DNA of 64,000 nucleotides from Ilyobacter polytropus DSM 2926 (GTDB taxonomy: Bacteria > Fusobacteriota > Fusobacteriia > Fusobacteriales > Fusobacteriaceae). The DNA lies in the NCBI RefSeq assembly GCF_000165505.1, contig NC_014632.1, positions 434,001-498,000 on the forward strand, written 5' to 3'. A program made the translations under genes and the position numbers. The notes under the pieces are model-generated. The model saw only the letters and a program-made list of their open reading frames with translations, had not been told where the DNA came from and did not search any database. Positions 8,880 to 17,245 of the stretch are shown one piece after another; the first letter of the stretch is position 1, and each line of letters opens with the position of its first letter.

Positions 8880-10007
8880 ATGAAAATATTATTTTTAATG
8901 GATATAACACATCCATCAGTGCAAGGAGGAATAGAGAGTTTTGGAAGATTTCTAAAATCATGTTTTCCTTCAAAATTGACTTTTGTATGTCATGATAAAT
9001 CACATAAAAAAAATGAATTATTTAGAGTTGAAGATGTTATAACAGTTTTTGGTTTTTCAAATATTATTTTTATAAAACTAAGAAGTAGATTATTTAAATA
9101 TATTAAACTTTTATTTAAAATTGATTTAACAATGAAAATTTATAGAAATAAAATATCTAAATTGGATAAAGATATATGTATATTGAAAACACCACAAAGT
9201 TTGAAAGTTTTAGAAGGCGGTTGTAAAAAAATATTAGTTCAACACACTCAAATAGATGAATGGATAAAATGTAAGGGTTATTTTAACAATGAAAGAAACC
9301 TGATTGATAATTTAGAATTTACTGTTGACAAAGTTGTTGCTCTTTCCCCTGAGAATAAAAAAAAAATTCAAAACAAACTTAATTTATCTGAAAAAAAAGT
9401 AGTTTGCATAAGACATAGCTCTGAATTACCATTGTTAGAGGAAGAAAAAGAAAAAAAGAAAAATTTAATAATGATTGCAAGAGTAGAAAATGATTCAAAG
9501 AGGTTTGATCTAGCAATTAATGCAATGAAAAAATTACCTGAATACACTCTTAATATTTATGGAGATGGTAAAGATAGAAAGGTGCTTGAAGCACTCAGAG
9601 CGGGACTCGGCTTACAGAATGTAATTTTTCATGGGAAAACTAACCAAGTTAAAGAAAAGCTAGATGAGAGTGGAATTTTTATTATGACAAGCGATTTCGA
9701 AGGATACCCTATATCTAGTATTGAGGCAATGAGAAGAGGTTTACCGATAATTCTGAGAGATACATATGAAGCTGCTAGTGATATTGTTCAAGGAAATGGT
9801 GTTTTATTAGAGAAGGAATGGAATGAGGATAAATTTGTAGAGGCTGTGCATGGTGTCTATAAAAATTATGAAGAGTATTCTTTAAAAAGTATTGAACTAG
9901 GAAAAAGGCATAATTCAGAAGTAATAAAAAAACAATGGGAAAAATTATTAGAAAAATTATATAAGAGTAAAAAATTGGAGGAATATAATGTTATTGAGAA
10001 TAATTAA
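8880..10007 (+). CDS. Glycosyltransferase family 4, tandem copy B
   Basis: A 375-residue paralogue of the preceding gene. The acceptor-binding N-terminal halves differ a good deal. The donor-binding C-terminal halves are almost the same, including N-I-Y-G-D-G-K-D-R-K, M-T-S-D-F-E-G-Y-P-I-S-S-I-E-A-M-R-R-G-L-P-I and the shared R-D-T-Y-E-A-A-S-D-I-V-Q-G-N-G-V segment. This fits two enzymes using the same donor sugar on different acceptors. AGGAG at 8864-8868 precedes ATG 8880, 3 nt after the upstream stop. Its last 20 nt overlap the start of the acetyltransferase gene. Confidence 0.87.
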   Translation: MKILFLMDITHPSVQGGIESFGRFLKSCFPSKLTFVCHDKSHKKNELFRVEDVITVFGFSNIIFIKLRSRLFKYIKLLFKIDLTMKIYRNKISKLDKDICILKTPQSLKVLEGGCKKILVQHTQIDEWIKCKGYFNNERNLIDNLEFTVDKVVALSPENKKKIQNKLNLSEKKVVCIRHSSELPLLEEEKEKKKNLIMIARVENDSKRFDLAINAMKKLPEYTLNIYGDGKDRKVLEALRAGLGLQNVIFHGKTNQVKEKLDESGIFIMTSDFEGYPISSIEAMRRGLPIILRDTYEAASDIVQGNGVLLEKEWNEDKFVEAVHGVYKNYEEYSLKSIELGKRHNSEVIKKQWEKLLEKLYKSKKLEEYNVIENN

Positions 10008-10474
10008 AATAGATAGCTTTTTATACAAAAAAAATAAAAATATTACCAGGAATAATTAAAAGGTTGATTCGTATTATATACTCGTGTGAAATTTCTGGGC
10101 AAACAAAAATTGGAAAGGGATTTATATTAATGCATAAAGGAATAGGAGTAGTGATTAATAAGGACTCTAAAATAGGGGATTATGTAACGATAGCTCAAGG
10201 GTGTACGATAGGAGGAAAAAGTGGAGAAAACCCTCCTCAACTTTTAAATAATGTATTTATAGGTCCAGGGGCTAAGGTTTTAGGAAATGTGAAAGTCGGT
10301 CCAAATTCTATAGTAGGATCTAATGCGGTCGTTGTTAAAGATGTGCCACCATTTACTATCGTGGGTGGAATTCCTGCAAAAAAAATAGGGGAAATAAACT
10401 GTGAAAACTATGAACAGTATAAGGATTACTTTTCTAACCCTAACATTAAAGAGATTCTTCTTAACCAAAAGTAA
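9988..10474 (+). pseudogene. Serine-acetyltransferase-like hexapeptide transferase, frameshifted in an A8 run
   Basis: The left-handed beta-helix part (hexapeptide repeats such as I-G-K-G, I-G-D-Y-V, I-G-G-K, V-G-P-N-S-I-V-G-S-N-A-V-V) lies in the frame of a TTG at 10064 and matches CysE-like acetyltransferases of polysaccharide loci. That TTG has no properly spaced ribosome site. A strong GGAGG (9977-9981) precedes ATG 9988, whose frame encodes the expected N-terminus (MLLRIIKIDSFLYKK) and then stops at 10057-10059. The frames join across eight A residues at 10027-10034; seven would restore one 161-codon gene. It is a broken, phase-variable or slippage-expressed gene, or a base-call error. 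If made, it would O- or N-acetylate a sugar or amino acid. Confidence 0.8.
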
Positions 10475-10577
10475 ATATTTGACTTTATGAAAAGTGTTAC
10501 ACTTATATTTTGACAAGTAGATATTAAAATCGATAAAAACAAAGAATACATTTTAAAAATGAGGTGGAACAATAACT

Positions 10578-11582
10578 ATGCAAGATATAAAAATAAGTGT
10601 AATAATTCCAGTATATAATACAGAAAGGTATTTAAAAAAATGTTTAGATAGCCTTATTGGCCAAAGTTTAAAAGAGGTAGAGATTATAATTATAAATGAT
10701 GGTTCACCAGATAATAGTCAAGAGATAATAAAAGAGTATGCTCAAATAGATGATAGAATAGTTAGTGTTGAAAAAGAAAATGGTGGCCTATCTTCAGCTA
10801 GAAATACCGGAATAAAAATAGCTAAAGGAGAATATATTTTACATATTGACAGTGATGATTGGGTAGAGGGAGAGTATCTAAAGGATTTATACGAAGAGGC
10901 AAAAAAGAATAGTCTAGATATAGTTATTACAGATTTTTATTGTGATTATAATGGAAAGAGCATAATCTATACGGATGAAATAAACATTAATGAAGAAGAA
11001 GTTTTAACTGGTAAAAAATATTTAGAAAACTATCTTTTTAAAGAGAAAGGTTATTTTGCAGTTTGGAATAAGATGTTTAAGACCTCATTATATCATGAAA
11101 ATGATATTTTCCATCCAGAAAAACTAACTTTAGGAGAGGACTTAGCAACTGTTGCACAGCTGGCGTTTTATGGAAAACGTATAGGGAAAATTAATAAAGC
11201 ATACGTCCATTATATGCAAAGAGATGACAGCATAACTGGAAGTATTAACCTTAAAAAAGCAAATGATTTATATTTAGTTTATGAAGAATTAAATAACTTT
11301 TATTCTAATAAAGACATAAATGTTGAGCTTAAGCTATTAATAGCTAAACAATTATCTTTCTTGTTCTTAACTTCTAAATATAAAATTAGTGAATACAATA
11401 AAGAGGTATTAAGGTATTTAAATTTTCTAAAGAAAACAAAATTTAAATTTAAATTGAACAGGCATTCAAGTTATTTAATTATCTTGCAATCTTCAAATAA
11501 CTTACTAACAACTAAATTAATCCAAAAATATGATAAATTTTATATGCTTTTAAAAAGGTTATTAAAAAACTTGATAACTTGA
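10578..11582 (+). CDS. Glycosyltransferase family 2
   Basis: A 334-residue GT-A enzyme. Visible motifs are I-S-V-I-I-P-V-Y-N-T-E-R-Y-L-K-K-C-L-D-S-L (about 6-26), I-I-I-N-D-G-S-P-D-N-S, N-G-G-L-S-S-A-R-N-T-G and the metal-binding H-I-D-S-D-D-W (about 90-96). A later W-N-K-M-F-K segment and E-D-L-A-T occupy the acceptor side. The architecture resembles EpsJ/WfgS-type transferases that add hexoses to exopolysaccharide repeats. GAGGTGG at 10561-10567 precedes ATG 10578. Donor and acceptor are unknown. Confidence 0.88.
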   Translation: MQDIKISVIIPVYNTERYLKKCLDSLIGQSLKEVEIIIINDGSPDNSQEIIKEYAQIDDRIVSVEKENGGLSSARNTGIKIAKGEYILHIDSDDWVEGEYLKDLYEEAKKNSLDIVITDFYCDYNGKSIIYTDEININEEEVLTGKKYLENYLFKEKGYFAVWNKMFKTSLYHENDIFHPEKLTLGEDLATVAQLAFYGKRIGKINKAYVHYMQRDDSITGSINLKKANDLYLVYEELNNFYSNKDINVELKLLIAKQLSFLFLTSKYKISEYNKEVLRYLNFLKKTKFKFKLNRHSSYLIILQSSNNLLTTKLIQKYDKFYMLLKRLLKNLIT

Positions 11583-11644
11583 TTGTGTATAGAACTTGGA
11601 CAATTTGACAATAATATGAGAATTAAGTAAGGAGGGATAAAGGT

Positions 11645-13138
11645 CTGAAAACTTTGAAAAACATTTACATAAATCTTTTTTTTACTTTAGTGATAGGAGT
11701 GTTTCAATTTGTAATAAATAAATATTTTGTGAAATACTTAGGGATGGAAACTCTTGGATTAATGAGGTTTTTTAATCAAATGGTTGCATATTTGAACTTG
11801 GCAGATTTAGGTATTGCTTCTGCATCAGCTTATGCATTGTACGGACCTTTAGCTGAGAAAGACACTACTCAGATCAGTATAGTGATGAATACTTTAAAGA
11901 GTTTTTACAAGAAAATTTCTTTAATAATATTGATTCTTGGAGCAGCATCTTTTTTTCTAATTCCACACCTGTTAGAAAACTCAAATTTTGGATTTTGGAC
12001 ATATATATATTGGTCGATATATATAATTAATTTAGCTTTGAATTATAGATTTGCAAAGTATAGTATTTTATTTACTGCTGATCAAAATTACTCCTATGTA
12101 AGAAGAGTTCAAGGAAGTTGTAAATTACTTGTAAAAGTAGCACAATTATTAATATTAATTTATTTTAAATCTTTCTTTTGGTTTTTATTTGTAATAACAC
12201 TTGAAAATATTTTAAGTGGGATTTTTTATGTTAGAAAGTATAAAAGAAATTATGTATATATTAAAAAAGTTAATTTAATTGAAAAACAGATTTTTAAAGA
12301 TATGAAAAATTTGTTTTGGCATAAAATTGGGTCAGTAGTTGTTTTTAATACTGATTTTATAGTTCTTACAAAATTCACTTCGCTTAATACAGTTGCCGTA
12401 TACTCAACATATCTAATAGTTTATACTATGGTAGTAACAGTAACCGGAGTGATAAGCCCAGCAATAAGTCCTGGTATAGGAAAATATATTGCAGAAAGTA
12501 CAAATGATAAAATATATATAAAATGGGAAAAAGTTTATCAGGGATATGTGCTTGTATCAAGTGTAATAGTTTCATGTTGTTATATATTATTCCAACCATT
12601 TATTAGATTATGGATGGGAGATGAATTTTTACTTCCAGGACTAACATTATCTCTTATATTGATAAACTTATTTATTCAAATGACTAGACAGCCAATTGAA
12701 ATTTTTAAAAATAATTCAGGGTTTTATGACGATATATATGTCCCAATACTCGAATCATTTATTAATTTGTTTCTATCGTTAATTTTAGTTCAGAAACTTG
12801 GTTTAAACGGTGTTATAATAGGAACACTAATATCTAATTTAATAATAATTTTATTATTAAAACCAATATTAGTATTTAAAAGATGTTTTGCTAAAGGAGC
12901 CATAGAGTATCTGAAGGTATTTATAATTAATGTATTAAGATCAGTATTAATTTTTATTTTGATAGTAACTGTAGATAATAAGTTATGTTTTGCTGTTAAT
13001 TTTTGGAGTGACTTTATTTTTAAAGGTTTCTACTTAAGTGTAGTAGGTTTAACTATAGCATTGTTAGTATTTCAATCAAGTAGTAGTTTTAGAAGTATTC
13101 AGATTCAATTATTAAGAAAGTTGAATATCATAAAATAA
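11645..13138 (+). CDS. wzx: Wzx-type oligosaccharide flippase (MOP superfamily)
   Basis: About 497 residues with some 12-14 predicted membrane helices and the typical start N-I-Y-I-N-L-F-F-T-L-V-I-G. It is expected to flip undecaprenyl-linked repeat units to the periplasm, where the EpsG/Wzy-like protein polymerises them. No ATG fits the start. GGAGGG at 11631-11636 is 8 nt before an in-frame CTG (11645) and 17 nt before a TTG (11654). By spacing I place the start at CTG, though TTG remains possible. The gene closes the very AT-rich part of the locus. Confidence 0.82.
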   Translation: MKTLKNIYINLFFTLVIGVFQFVINKYFVKYLGMETLGLMRFFNQMVAYLNLADLGIASASAYALYGPLAEKDTTQISIVMNTLKSFYKKISLIILILGAASFFLIPHLLENSNFGFWTYIYWSIYIINLALNYRFAKYSILFTADQNYSYVRRVQGSCKLLVKVAQLLILIYFKSFFWFLFVITLENILSGIFYVRKYKRNYVYIKKVNLIEKQIFKDMKNLFWHKIGSVVVFNTDFIVLTKFTSLNTVAVYSTYLIVYTMVVTVTGVISPAISPGIGKYIAESTNDKIYIKWEKVYQGYVLVSSVIVSCCYILFQPFIRLWMGDEFLLPGLTLSLILINLFIQMTRQPIEIFKNNSGFYDDIYVPILESFINLFLSLILVQKLGLNGVIIGTLISNLIIILLLKPILVFKRCFAKGAIEYLKVFIINVLRSVLIFILIVTVDNKLCFAVNFWSDFIFKGFYLSVVGLTIALLVFQSSSSFRSIQIQLLRKLNIIK

Positions 13139-13249
13139 CTTTTGGTGGTATTATAAATTAAGGGCTACAGTGATTTAAGCACATTTAAAGTTAACAGAAA
13201 CATTTATTATATCTAGAGGTAAAAGTAAAATCATAAATATTATTAAACG

Positions 13250-13321
13250 GAATGGATAGGCTACAATAGAGTGCAAATAAATAACCTTAAAAAAATTGTC
13301 TAAAAAAAGGTTGCCATTCCA
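13250..13321. other. Nested inverted repeats in the intergenic region before the epimerase
   Basis: GGAATGG (about 13251-13257) can pair with CCATTCC (about 13314-13320). Inside that pair AACCTT pairs with AAGGTT. No T-run follows, so this is not a simple terminator. It lies in the 239-nt gap between the flippase and the epimerase and may be an RNA processing or leader structure. Confidence 0.35.
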
Positions 13322-13377
13322 ATTTAAATAAATTTGATTCATAATTCTACATTTTATAATCAAAGGGGAAGATAGTA

Positions 13378-14481
13378 ATGAAAACATATTTAATGACAGG
13401 AGCTTCTGGCTTCATTGGTTCACACCTAGTAGAAAAATTACTAAAAGAAGGAAATAGAGTAATATGTGTCGATAATTTTAATGACTACTATGATTTGTCT
13501 ATCAAGGTAGAAAATACTTTGGAGAGCACAGGGAATGTACAATGTACAATTGACAATGTACAGTTAGAAAAAGTAAAAAGATTGAAAGGACTAAAAGAAA
13601 CAGTTGACTCTGAAAACTATATCCTTGAGGTTGTGGATATTAGAGATCTAGAATCTCTTGAAAAAATCTTCTCCGAAAATAAGATAGACACAGTTGTTCA
13701 TTTGGCTGCTAGAGCTGGAGTAAGACCTTCTATTGAAGATCCTATTTTATATCAAGAAGTAAATGGAAGAGGAACACAAAATATTTTGGAATGCTGTAGA
13801 AAATATGGGGTTAAAAATATAGTTGCAGCTTCTAGTTCATCTGTATACGGAAACAATAAGGTAGTTCCGTTTAAAGAGACGGATGTAGTGGATTATGCAA
13901 TATCTCCATATGCAGCAACTAAAAAATCTAATGAAGTAATGGGTCATGTATACCATTCTCTTTACAAGATAAATATGGCATTTTTAAGATTTTTTACTGT
14001 ATATGGACCTAGACAGAGACCGGACCTGGCTATCAATAAGTTTACAAGCTTGATTCTAGCTGGAGAGGAAATCCCGGTATATGGTGATGGAAGTACATCA
14101 AGGGATTATACTTATATAGCTGACATCGTAGATGGTATATGCAGATCTATAGATTATGTAGAAAATAATGAGAATGTATATGAGATATTTAATATAGGAA
14201 GCAACAGTCCTGTTTCTCTAGCTGAAATGATAAAAACTATAGAAAAAGTTGTGGGAATAAAAGCAAAGATAAACAGATTACCTATGCAGCCAGGAGATGT
14301 TGACAGAACCTATGCAGATGTGACTAAGCTAAAAGAAATGACAGGATATAATCCATCTCTTACTTTTGAGGAAGGTATTAGAAAGTTTGTAGATTGGTAC
14401 AAGAAGAGCAGTTTAGAGATGATAGAGCATAGAGAACAGAGTAAAAAATCTATTCACTGTTCTCTATTAATTATTAATTAA
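13378..14481 (+). CDS. UDP-glucuronate 4-epimerase-like NAD-dependent epimerase
   Basis: Extended short-chain dehydrogenase of 367 residues. It has the NAD-binding [10 protein letters not shown] at the N-terminus, S-S-S-S-V-Y-G, the catalytic Y-A-A-T-K (Y-x3-K, near residue 180) and [14 protein letters not shown], typical of UDP-GlcA to UDP-GalA epimerases. Together with the downstream Ugd it would supply uronic acids. Two oddities stand out. An insertion of about 25-30 residues after N-D-Y-Y-D includes four heptamer repeats (AATGTAC-type, 13534-13561). The last about 15 codons contain a 10-bp inverted repeat and words of the AT-rich repeat family seen at 15.7 and 16.1 kb, so the C-terminus looks repeat-derived. 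GGGG precedes the ATG. Confidence 0.88.
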   Translation: MKTYLMTGASGFIGSHLVEKLLKEGNRVICVDNFNDYYDLSIKVENTLESTGNVQCTIDNVQLEKVKRLKGLKETVDSENYILEVVDIRDLESLEKIFSENKIDTVVHLAARAGVRPSIEDPILYQEVNGRGTQNILECCRKYGVKNIVAASSSSVYGNNKVVPFKETDVVDYAISPYAATKKSNEVMGHVYHSLYKINMAFLRFFTVYGPRQRPDLAINKFTSLILAGEEIPVYGDGSTSRDYTYIADIVDGICRSIDYVENNENVYEIFNIGSNSPVSLAEMIKTIEKVVGIKAKINRLPMQPGDVDRTYADVTKLKEMTGYNPSLTFEEGIRKFVDWYKKSSLEMIEHREQSKKSIHCSLLIIN

Positions 14482-14500
14482 AATAATGGGGGATAAAAAA

Positions 14501-15667
14501 ATGAAAATATGTGTAGCTGGAACTGGATATGTAGGATTGTCAAATGCAGTGTTATTAGCTCAAAATAACGAGGTAGTGGCATTGGATGTGATACAGGAAA
14601 AGGTGGATATGATAAATAACAGAAAATCCCCTATAGCAGATAATGAGATAGAAGATTTTCTTGCAAATAAAGAGTTAAATCTTATAGCTACTACAGATGC
14701 CTACAAGGCCTATGAAAATGCAGAATATGTTATCATATCTACTCCTACTAACTACGATCCAGATAAAAACTACTTTAACACAAGAACAGTAGAAGCTGTA
14801 ATAGCCAATGTACTGGCCATCAATCCAGAAGCAACTATGATTGTGAAATCTACGGTGTCAGTAGGATATACAGAAAAAGTAAGGGAGATGTTTGATACAG
14901 ACAACATTATTTTCTCACCTGAATTCTTGAGGGAAGGGAAGGCGCTTTATGACAACTTATATCCGTCAAGAATAATAGTAGGGGAAAAATCAGAGAGAGC
15001 CGAAAAGTTTGCCAATCTTTTGGCAGAGGGAGCTATAAAAGAAAATATCGATATTCTATTTACCAACTCAACCGAGGCAGAGGCGGTAAAGTTATTTTCA
15101 AATACTTATTTAGCTCTCAGAGTTGCTTATTTCAATGAACTTGATACCTATGCAGAGCATAGAGGTCTAGATGCTAAGCAAATTATAGAAGGGGTTGGAT
15201 TTGATCCAAGAATAGGAAACCATTATAACAATCCATCTTTTGGTTACGGAGGGTATTGCTTGCCTAAGGATACAAAGCAGCTTAGAGCAAACTATGACCA
15301 GGTGCCTAATAATATAATTGGTGCAATAGTAGACGCCAACACAACTAGAAAAGATCATATAGCCGAGATGATATTAAAGAGAGAACCTAAAACTGTGGGG
15401 ATATACAGGCTTACTATGAAAACAGATTCTGATAACTTCAGGGATTCTGCTGTGCAGGGTATAATGAAAAGAATCAAGGCCAAGGGTGTTGAAGTGGTTG
15501 TATATGAGCCTGCACTTAAAGAGGAGAGTTTCTTTAAGTCTAGAGTTATTAATGATTTGGATGAGTTTAAGACTATGTCAGATGTTATAGTAACAAATAG
15601 ACTTTCAGATGATCTTGTAGATGTAGAAGAGAAGATCTATACAAGGGATCTTTATAAAAGAGACTAA
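14501..15667 (+). CDS. ugd: UDP-glucose 6-dehydrogenase
   Basis: Oxidises UDP-glucose to UDP-glucuronate with two NAD+. The N-terminal Rossmann fold starts [13 protein letters not shown]. Later come [17 protein letters not shown] and the catalytic-cysteine motif [12 protein letters not shown]. The C-terminal UDP-binding domain is present. Length (388 residues) is normal. GGGGGA (14488-14493) is 7 nt before ATG 14501, which begins at the conserved first strand; an ATG at 14486 overlaps the ribosome site and is less likely. The gene sits 19 nt after the epimerase and probably shares its transcript. Confidence 0.93.
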   Translation: MKICVAGTGYVGLSNAVLLAQNNEVVALDVIQEKVDMINNRKSPIADNEIEDFLANKELNLIATTDAYKAYENAEYVIISTPTNYDPDKNYFNTRTVEAVIANVLAINPEATMIVKSTVSVGYTEKVREMFDTDNIIFSPEFLREGKALYDNLYPSRIIVGEKSERAEKFANLLAEGAIKENIDILFTNSTEAEAVKLFSNTYLALRVAYFNELDTYAEHRGLDAKQIIEGVGFDPRIGNHYNNPSFGYGGYCLPKDTKQLRANYDQVPNNIIGAIVDANTTRKDHIAEMILKREPKTVGIYRLTMKTDSDNFRDSAVQGIMKRIKAKGVEVVVYEPALKEESFFKSRVINDLDEFKTMSDVIVTNRLSDDLVDVEEKIYTRDLYKRD

Positions 15668-15735
15668 AAAAATAGTTAATAGATTATAGATAATAGTTAA
15701 TAGTGAACAGAGAATAGATTATAGATAAAGGATTG
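15667..15735. repeat. AT-rich repeat block upstream of the four-helix-bundle gene
   Basis: The DNA is built of the words AATAGTTAATAG, ATTATAGATAATAG and GAACAGAGAATAG. Related words occur at 16094-16155 and, inverted, inside the 3' end of the epimerase gene (14430-14481). Confidence 0.65.
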
Positions 15736-15741
15736 AATATT

Positions 15742-16104
15742 ATGAAGAGAAGTATTGCTTATGATAAAGCTTTTAAATTTTCTACGAGGATAGTGAAGCT
15801 GTATAAATATTTATGCTCTGAAAAGAAAGAGTTTGTCTTGTCAAAGCAAATACTACGAAGTGGGACTAGTATAGGAGCCAACTTAAAAGAAGGACTCTAT
15901 GGACAAAGTAAAAAAGATTTTATTTCAAAACTATCGATTTCTTTAAAAGAAGCAGCAGAAACAGAGTACTGGATAGATCTATTGTTTGAAACAGATTATA
16001 TTGAAGAAAGAATGGCGATATCATTAAAAAATGATTTGGTAGAAATAATCAAGATTTTAACTAGCAGTCTTAAAACTAGCAAAAATAATTTAGAGAATAG
16101 TTGA
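15742..16104 (+). CDS. Four helix bundle protein (23S rRNA IVS-protein / Avd-like family)
   Basis: A 120-residue helical protein with the family signature: A-Y-D-K-A-F-K-F-S-T-R-I-V near the start, S-K-Q-I-L-R-S-G-T-S-I-G-A-N-L-K-E-G (about 35-52), then K-L-S-I-S-L-K-E-A-A-E-T-E-Y-W-I and a C-terminal amphipathic helix. Relatives are encoded in intervening sequences of 23S rRNA genes and as Avd accessory proteins of diversity-generating retroelements, and also occur alone at sites rich in short repeats, as here. Function is unknown beyond a basic, nucleic-acid-binding helical bundle. I chose ATG 15742 (AAAGGA about 9 nt upstream) rather than the TTG at 15733. It does not look like part of sugar biosynthesis. 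Confidence 0.85.
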   Translation: MKRSIAYDKAFKFSTRIVKLYKYLCSEKKEFVLSKQILRSGTSIGANLKEGLYGQSKKDFISKLSISLKEAAETEYWIDLLFETDYIEERMAISLKNDLVEIIKILTSSLKTSKNNLENS

Positions 16105-16671
16105 TAGAGAATAGAGAATAGTTGATAGAGAATAGATAATAGTTAATAGATAAAAGATGTAGATCTTTTTTGTTGGAGCTCCTTCTGAGAGACTAAACTT
16201 GTGTACAGAGAGAAAAGAGAGAGTTATAGTGAGAATTAATATAGATTTCTAAGACTATAGATCTTTTATTATAAATGTTTTCTCTGTGTAACATATGTTT
16301 TATGATGCTCAGTGCCAAGTTTATTTTTGAATAGAGCAGTGGTGAAATTATCATTTAAGATTTATTCGTGTTCATTCGTGGTATGGTTTTTCTGCTGAAT
16401 CTGTGAAAGTCGGCGACAAAGAAAAAAATATTATAGTCGCAGATTACGCAAATTGACTCAGATTTTAATCTGCTGAATCTGTGCAACATCTATTTTTTGT
16501 TGATCAGCGACTAAAAAAAGATTTTTCAAAGGCTTTCTCTGTGCAACTTATTTTTTAACTCTGTGCAACTCTGTGAGCCAATTTTTTTTAGGTCTTTTAA
16601 GGTTTTATTCGTCATATTTGTGTAATTCGTGACAAAAGATAAGTTTTTTTTAGGAGTTTAAGGGAGAAAAA
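16094..16671. repeat. AT-rich repeats followed by CTCTGTG / TTCGTG short-period repeats; no gene
   Basis: Positions 16094-16155 repeat GAATAGTTGATAGAGAATAG-type words. From about 16160 to 16640 the sequence changes to the CTCTGTG and TTCGTG word blocks (for example TGTTCATTCGTGG near 16368-16380 and TGTAATTCGTGACAAA near 16621-16636), on the opposite strand to the copies at 340-930. No credible reading frame or terminator was seen. Confidence 0.7.
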
Positions 16672-17103
16672 ATGAAAAAGTATTTTTCTGTAATTATATC
16701 TGTTTTGATTATGATAATTATATTTAAATTTTCCAGTGAAGATATAGGTAGATCCTTAAAGCACTCAGATGCTGTCTCAAGGATCATAGACTATATTTTT
16801 GACGGCGGGATGCTTCTTTCTGTGAGAAAATTGGCTCACTTTATTATTTATTTTTTTCTAGCTTTTTTCTTACAATTCATTTTTCCAGATAATTCCATAA
16901 GCTCAAAAAATAAAAAAATTGTACTTTTAATAGTATTTATATATGCCTGTTCTGACGAATTTCATCAGATATTTGTATCAGGGAGGGGAGCTCATTTCAG
17001 GGATGTGATCATAGATACCAGTGGAGGTATGACAGCTATTTTTATGACTCATCTTTGGAGAAAAACATACAAGAAGATTAACATAAGAGCAAGAATAAGC
17101 TAG
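16672..17103 (+). CDS. VanZ-like family membrane protein
   Basis: A 143-residue protein with about four membrane helices. Family marks are an early F-S-S-x-D after the first helix, R-K-L-A-H-F-I-I-Y-F (helix 2, about 58-67), D-E-F-H-Q-I-F-V-S-G-R-G-A-H-F-R-D-V-I-I-D (about 102-122) and a following G-G helix. VanZ relatives are small membrane proteins, some linked to glycopeptide tolerance; their activity is not defined. AGGGAG at 16660-16665 supports the ATG. It is a single gene with repeat arrays on both sides. Confidence 0.82.
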   Translation: MKKYFSVIISVLIMIIIFKFSSEDIGRSLKHSDAVSRIIDYIFDGGMLLSVRKLAHFIIYFFLAFFLQFIFPDNSISSKNKKIVLLIVFIYACSDEFHQIFVSGRGAHFRDVIIDTSGGMTAIFMTHLWRKTYKKINIRARIS

Positions 17104-17104
17104 A

Positions 17105-17235
17105 GATAAAAAAATTACCACGAATACACACGAATAGGGGGCCTATAGATAATAAAAGATAAATTTTTGACGCCGATTATGCAAATTATAACAGATTATC
17201 CAAGTTCTTTATTGGTGTTTATTCGTGGTAAAATT
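17105..17235. repeat. CACGAAT / TTCGTGG short-period repeat block
   Basis: Words such as CCACGAATACACACGAATAG (17119-17138) and TTTATTCGTGGTAAAATTTT lie between the convergent VanZ-like and lipoprotein genes. The two halves carry the words in opposite orientations. Confidence 0.6.
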
Positions 17236-17245
17236 TTAAAGATTT

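Noticed and set aside
13175-13387. 70-codon minus-strand frame in the gap before the epimerase
   Set aside because: AT-rich, no ribosome site, no recognisable protein; it overlaps nested inverted repeats.
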